Of a stretch of 64,000 bases of DNA, positions 61,476 to 64,000 are shown piece after piece. Under the pieces are notes generated by a model. The model was given only the letters and a program-made list of their open reading frames with translations, was not told the origin of the DNA and did not search any database. The stretch lies in the NCBI RefSeq assembly GCF_001270065.2, contig NZ_LFYT02000001.1:62001-126000 (forward strand). Direction: 5' to 3'. The DNA comes from Limnohabitans planktonicus II-D5. Lineage in GTDB: Bacteria; Pseudomonadota; Gammaproteobacteria; Burkholderiales; Burkholderiaceae_C. The position numbers and the translations under genes are program-made. How positions within the stretch are numbered: position 1 is the first letter of the stretch; the number at the start of each line of letters is the position of its first letter.

Positions 61476-62465
61476 TCAACGGTTGACATCGACCACCACA
61501 CGGCCATGGGCTTTGCCGGCCATCATCTCGGCGGCCAAGGTGGGCACTTCGCTCAAAGCGATGACACGTTGCATTTCTGCTTGAGAACTGTTGGCGGTGT
61601 GCTGCGCCAGTTGCGCCCAAGCTTGGGTGCGACGCTGCGCCGGGCACATGACCGAGTCCACCCCGAGCAAACGCACGCCACGCAAAATAAAGGGCATCAC
61701 GGTGGTGTGCAGTGCCACGTCACTGGCCAATCCACACGCGGCCACGGCACCGCCGTAATGGGTTTCGCTCAACATGCGGGCCAAGGCGTTGCCCCCCAGC
61801 ACATCGACAGCACCATGCCATTGTTGTTTGGCCAAAGGAGCAGGCGGCTCATTCCACTGCGGGCCACCGACCACGTCTGCGGCGCCCAGCTTGCGCAGAT
61901 AGTCACCCGATGTTTCGGGGCGTTGTGTCAAGGCGGTCACGCGGTAACCCGCCTGCGCCAACAACTGTATGGCCACGCTGCCCACGCCGCCGCTGGCACC
62001 TGAGACCAGCACATCACCCGACGTCACGCCCGCGTCTTGCAAGGCCATGACACACAGCATGGCCGTGAGACCTGCGGTGCCCAAAGTCATGGCGGTCAAG
62101 CTGTCCATGCCTTCGGGCATGGGCGTCAACCACTCGGCTTTGACCCGTTGGCGCTGGCTGTAGCCGCCCCAAAAACGCTCACCCACGCTCCAACCCGTCA
62201 AGATCACACGGTCACCGGCCTGGTACTCAGGGCTGGTCGACTCCAGCACCGTACCGGCCAAATCAATGCCGGGCACCATGGGAAATTGGCGCACGATTTT
62301 GCCCGTGCCGGTGACGGCCATCGCGTCTTTGTAATTGAGGCTGGAGTAATCCACCTGCACCAGCACATCGCCTGCAGGCAAGTCTTGGTTGCCAAGGTGC
62401 TGCACCGAAGCCCTTGTTTGACCCTCTTGCTGCTCCAGAAGCAATGCCTGAAAAGTTGTTGTCAT
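61476..62465 (-). CDS. AcuI/YhdH-family NADPH acryloyl-CoA reductase-like protein
   Basis: A 329-residue medium-chain reductase of the YhdH/AcuI group, with YSSLNYKDAMAVTGTGKI, PGIDLAGTVLES and the NADP motif VSGASGGVGSVAIQLLA (about residue 155). AcuI reduces acryloyl-CoA to propionyl-CoA during DMSP, acrylate or 3-hydroxypropionate metabolism. It lies 16 bases ahead of the CoA ligase gene. Confidence 0.88.
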   Translation of the reverse strand: MTTTFQALLLEQQEGQTRASVQHLGNQDLPAGDVLVQVDYSSLNYKDAMAVTGTGKIVRQFPMVPGIDLAGTVLESTSPEYQAGDRVILTGWSVGERFWGGYSQRQRVKAEWLTPMPEGMDSLTAMTLGTAGLTAMLCVMALQDAGVTSGDVLVSGASGGVGSVAIQLLAQAGYRVTALTQRPETSGDYLRKLGAADVVGGPQWNEPPAPLAKQQWHGAVDVLGGNALARMLSETHYGGAVAACGLASDVALHTTVMPFILRGVRLLGVDSVMCPAQRRTQAWAQLAQHTANSSQAEMQRVIALSEVPTLAAEMMAGKAHGRVVVDVNR

Positions 62466-62627
62466 TGAAGTCGCCTTTCATAAAAATTTCAATGTTTGAT
62501 GCGGCACGCCTTGTGCCATGCCACGGTCTGAATGGGCCCCTCTGGAAACCCGATGCCCGTTTTTTTAAAGCCATGGTCCTCAGCAGGCCCATGACCACTC
62601 ACTCGTTTCAATATGTCCATGTTGCGT

Positions 62628-64000
62628 TCATGCTGCTGATGTGCTCAAGACCAAATCTGCCCCTTTTTCGGCCACCATCATGGTGGGTGCATTGATGTTG
62701 CCGGACGTGATGTTGGGAAACACCGAGGCATCGATCACGCGCAAGCCTTGAACACCATGCACACGCAGCTGCGCATCCACGACGCTGGTTTGCGCATCGC
62801 TGCCCATGGCACAAGTGCCGCACAGGTGGTAGATGGAGCCGCAGTTGTCTTTGTAGTACTGCAGCATTTGCGCGTCACTTTGGATGTCGACACCCGGTGT
62901 GACCTCAGCCTCCATCAAGGCACGCAAAGGAGCCGTGTCCGTGAGTCGGCGAATCAAGCGCACCGCTTGCAAGACCTCTTCTTGGTCACGCGCCGTGCTC
63001 AAATAATTGGGGTCAATGGCGGGGGCTTGACGGGCATCCGACGCATCAATGCGCACTTCGCCCGTGCTGGTAGGTCGGCATGCATTGAAGGCCATCAAGA
63101 AACCCGAATACGGTTCGGGCTTGAGGCTTGCCTTGGGGTTTGGGGGAATCGTGTATGACAAGGGGTTGAAATACAGCTGCAGATTGGCTTGCGCTTCTTG
63201 TGCACTGCCTTTGAAAAAGCCACCCGCTTGGTTGACCGACAGGGACAGCGGCCCCTGACGGGTGAGCAGGTACTGAAGCCCTGCTCGCATCTGTCCCCAC
63301 AAGGAATTGAACTCGTCATTCAAGGTGGGTCGTGTGGCACGGTAATAAAAAGAAGCGCACAAATGGTCTTGCAAATTCTTGCCCACCTGAGGCAAGTGGT
63401 GTTTGACCTGAATGCCCAAACGACGCAATGCTTGTTCTTCACCGATGCCAGAGCATTGCAAGAGCTGAGGTGAACCGACCGCACCAGCGGCCACAATCAC
63501 TTCTTTGCGCGCATGCACATTGAATTCGTGGTCCTTGTGGCAGACCCGCACACCCGTGACCTGAGGGGACGCACCGTCGGCAAACAACAAGCGCAGGGCT
63601 TGCGTGTGCGTCATCACCGTGAGCTTGTCACGCTTTCGGGCGGGTGTTAAATACTCCGCTCCACTGGACGATCGTTGGCCGCGTCGGATGTTGGTTTCAT
63701 AAATCCCTGCACCCTCAAATTGCGCGCCATTGAAATCTGGGGTGTGCGGCAAACCCAGGGCTTCGCAGGCGGCCAGATAGTCATCGCAAATCGGATGTGC
63801 CAAGCCCTTCATGGGCGTGATGCCAATCAGGCCTTGATCGCCGCGCCAGGCGTCTGCGCCGTTGGGGTGTGTCTCCAGCTTGCGAAAGTAGGGCAGCACC
63901 TCGTCAAAGCCCCAGCCTGGGTTGCCTGCGTCACGCCAATCGTCGAAGTCTTGGCGCTGACCGCGCACATAAATCATGGCATTGATGGCCCCAGAGCCGC
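62628..64000 (-). CDS. GMC-family FAD oxidoreductase (choline dehydrogenase-like), 5' end outside the window
   Basis: About 457 residues are visible; the frame stays open to the right edge and reads GSGAINAMIYVRG there, the conserved GMC motif after the FAD domain, so about 80 N-terminal residues are missing. The signature GAVGSPQLLQCSGIG and the C-terminal catalytic block HLCGTCAMGSDAQTSVVD and NITSGNINAPTMMVAEKGAD are present. GMC enzymes oxidise alcohols; the DddA enzyme of 3-hydroxypropionate metabolism belongs to this family. Its adjacency to an AcuI-like gene makes that worth testing. Confidence 0.92.
   Translation of the reverse strand, partial: GSGAINAMIYVRGQRQDFDDWRDAGNPGWGFDEVLPYFRKLETHPNGADAWRGDQGLIGITPMKGLAHPICDDYLAACEALGLPHTPDFNGAQFEGAGIYETNIRRGQRSSSGAEYLTPARKRDKLTVMTHTQALRLLFADGASPQVTGVRVCHKDHEFNVHARKEVIVAAGAVGSPQLLQCSGIGEEQALRRLGIQVKHHLPQVGKNLQDHLCASFYYRATRPTLNDEFNSLWGQMRAGLQYLLTRQGPLSLSVNQAGGFFKGSAQEAQANLQLYFNPLSYTIPPNPKASLKPEPYSGFLMAFNACRPTSTGEVRIDASDARQAPAIDPNYLSTARDQEEVLQAVRLIRRLTDTAPLRALMEAEVTPGVDIQSDAQMLQYYKDNCGSIYHLCGTCAMGSDAQTSVVDAQLRVHGVQGLRVIDASVFPNITSGNINAPTMMVAEKGADLVLSTSAA

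Overview
The window is most of a photosynthesis gene cluster (PGC) from an aerobic, bacteriochlorophyll a-producing betaproteobacterium, followed by ordinary housekeeping and catabolic genes. GC-rich coding, the spheroidene-type carotenoid genes (crtA, crtC, crtD, crtF), a tetraheme PufC, the oxygen-dependent cyclase acsF with no bchE in view, and several Bug-type binding-protein and LysR genes fit Burkholderiales, probably Comamonadaceae close to Limnohabitans or Rhodoferax. That placement is inference; no rRNA is present.

Layout. 1-4394 (minus strand): a truncated PucC-family gene, bchG, the light/redox repressor gene ppsR and a B12-domain regulator of the PpaA/AerR type. 4642-21952 (plus strand): bchF-N-B-H-L-M, lhaA, puhABC, acsF, puhE, crtI, crtB and a stand-alone BLUF photoreceptor gene, most joined by 4-base ATGA overlaps. 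21966-26339: genes with no photosynthetic role (flavin reductase, Bug protein, racemase, argP/argO), then a tandem palindromic repeat. 43413 down to 26917 (minus strand): crtE-crtF-bchC-X-Y-Z-pufB-(74-aa gene)-pufA-L-M-C-crtA-D-C-pucB-A-C-(31-aa gene), one co-directional run of about 16.5 kb ending at a strong hairpin terminator. A 62-aa membrane protein gene diverges from crtE.

Four perfect operators of the form TGTCAA-N6-TTGACA lie before bchG, bchF, bchC and crtE. Their inner or outer arm often doubles as a -35 hexamer, so PpsR can shut both arms of the cluster. PpaA and the BLUF protein are candidate partners that bring B12/redox and blue-light input. The Bch enzymes make bacteriochlorophyll a, Crt enzymes make spheroidene/spheroidenone-type carotenoids, Puf/Puh proteins build the RC-LH1 core, and Puc proteins build LH2. 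The LH2 alpha subunit has Phe44-Leu45, the pair found in blue-shifted B800-820 (LH3) complexes.

43899-64000: an MsbA-like ABC exporter, hemE, a second array of the same palindromic repeat family with a different core, an orphan FixJ-type response regulator, a pilin oligosaccharyltransferase/pilin pair, TerC, sucCD, argC, a LysR regulator, and a minus-strand catabolic cluster (aldehyde dehydrogenase, beta-hydroxyacid dehydrogenase, enoyl-CoA hydratase, acyl-CoA ligase, AcuI-like reductase, GMC oxidoreductase) that runs off the right edge. No tRNA, rRNA, CRISPR or insertion sequence was seen.
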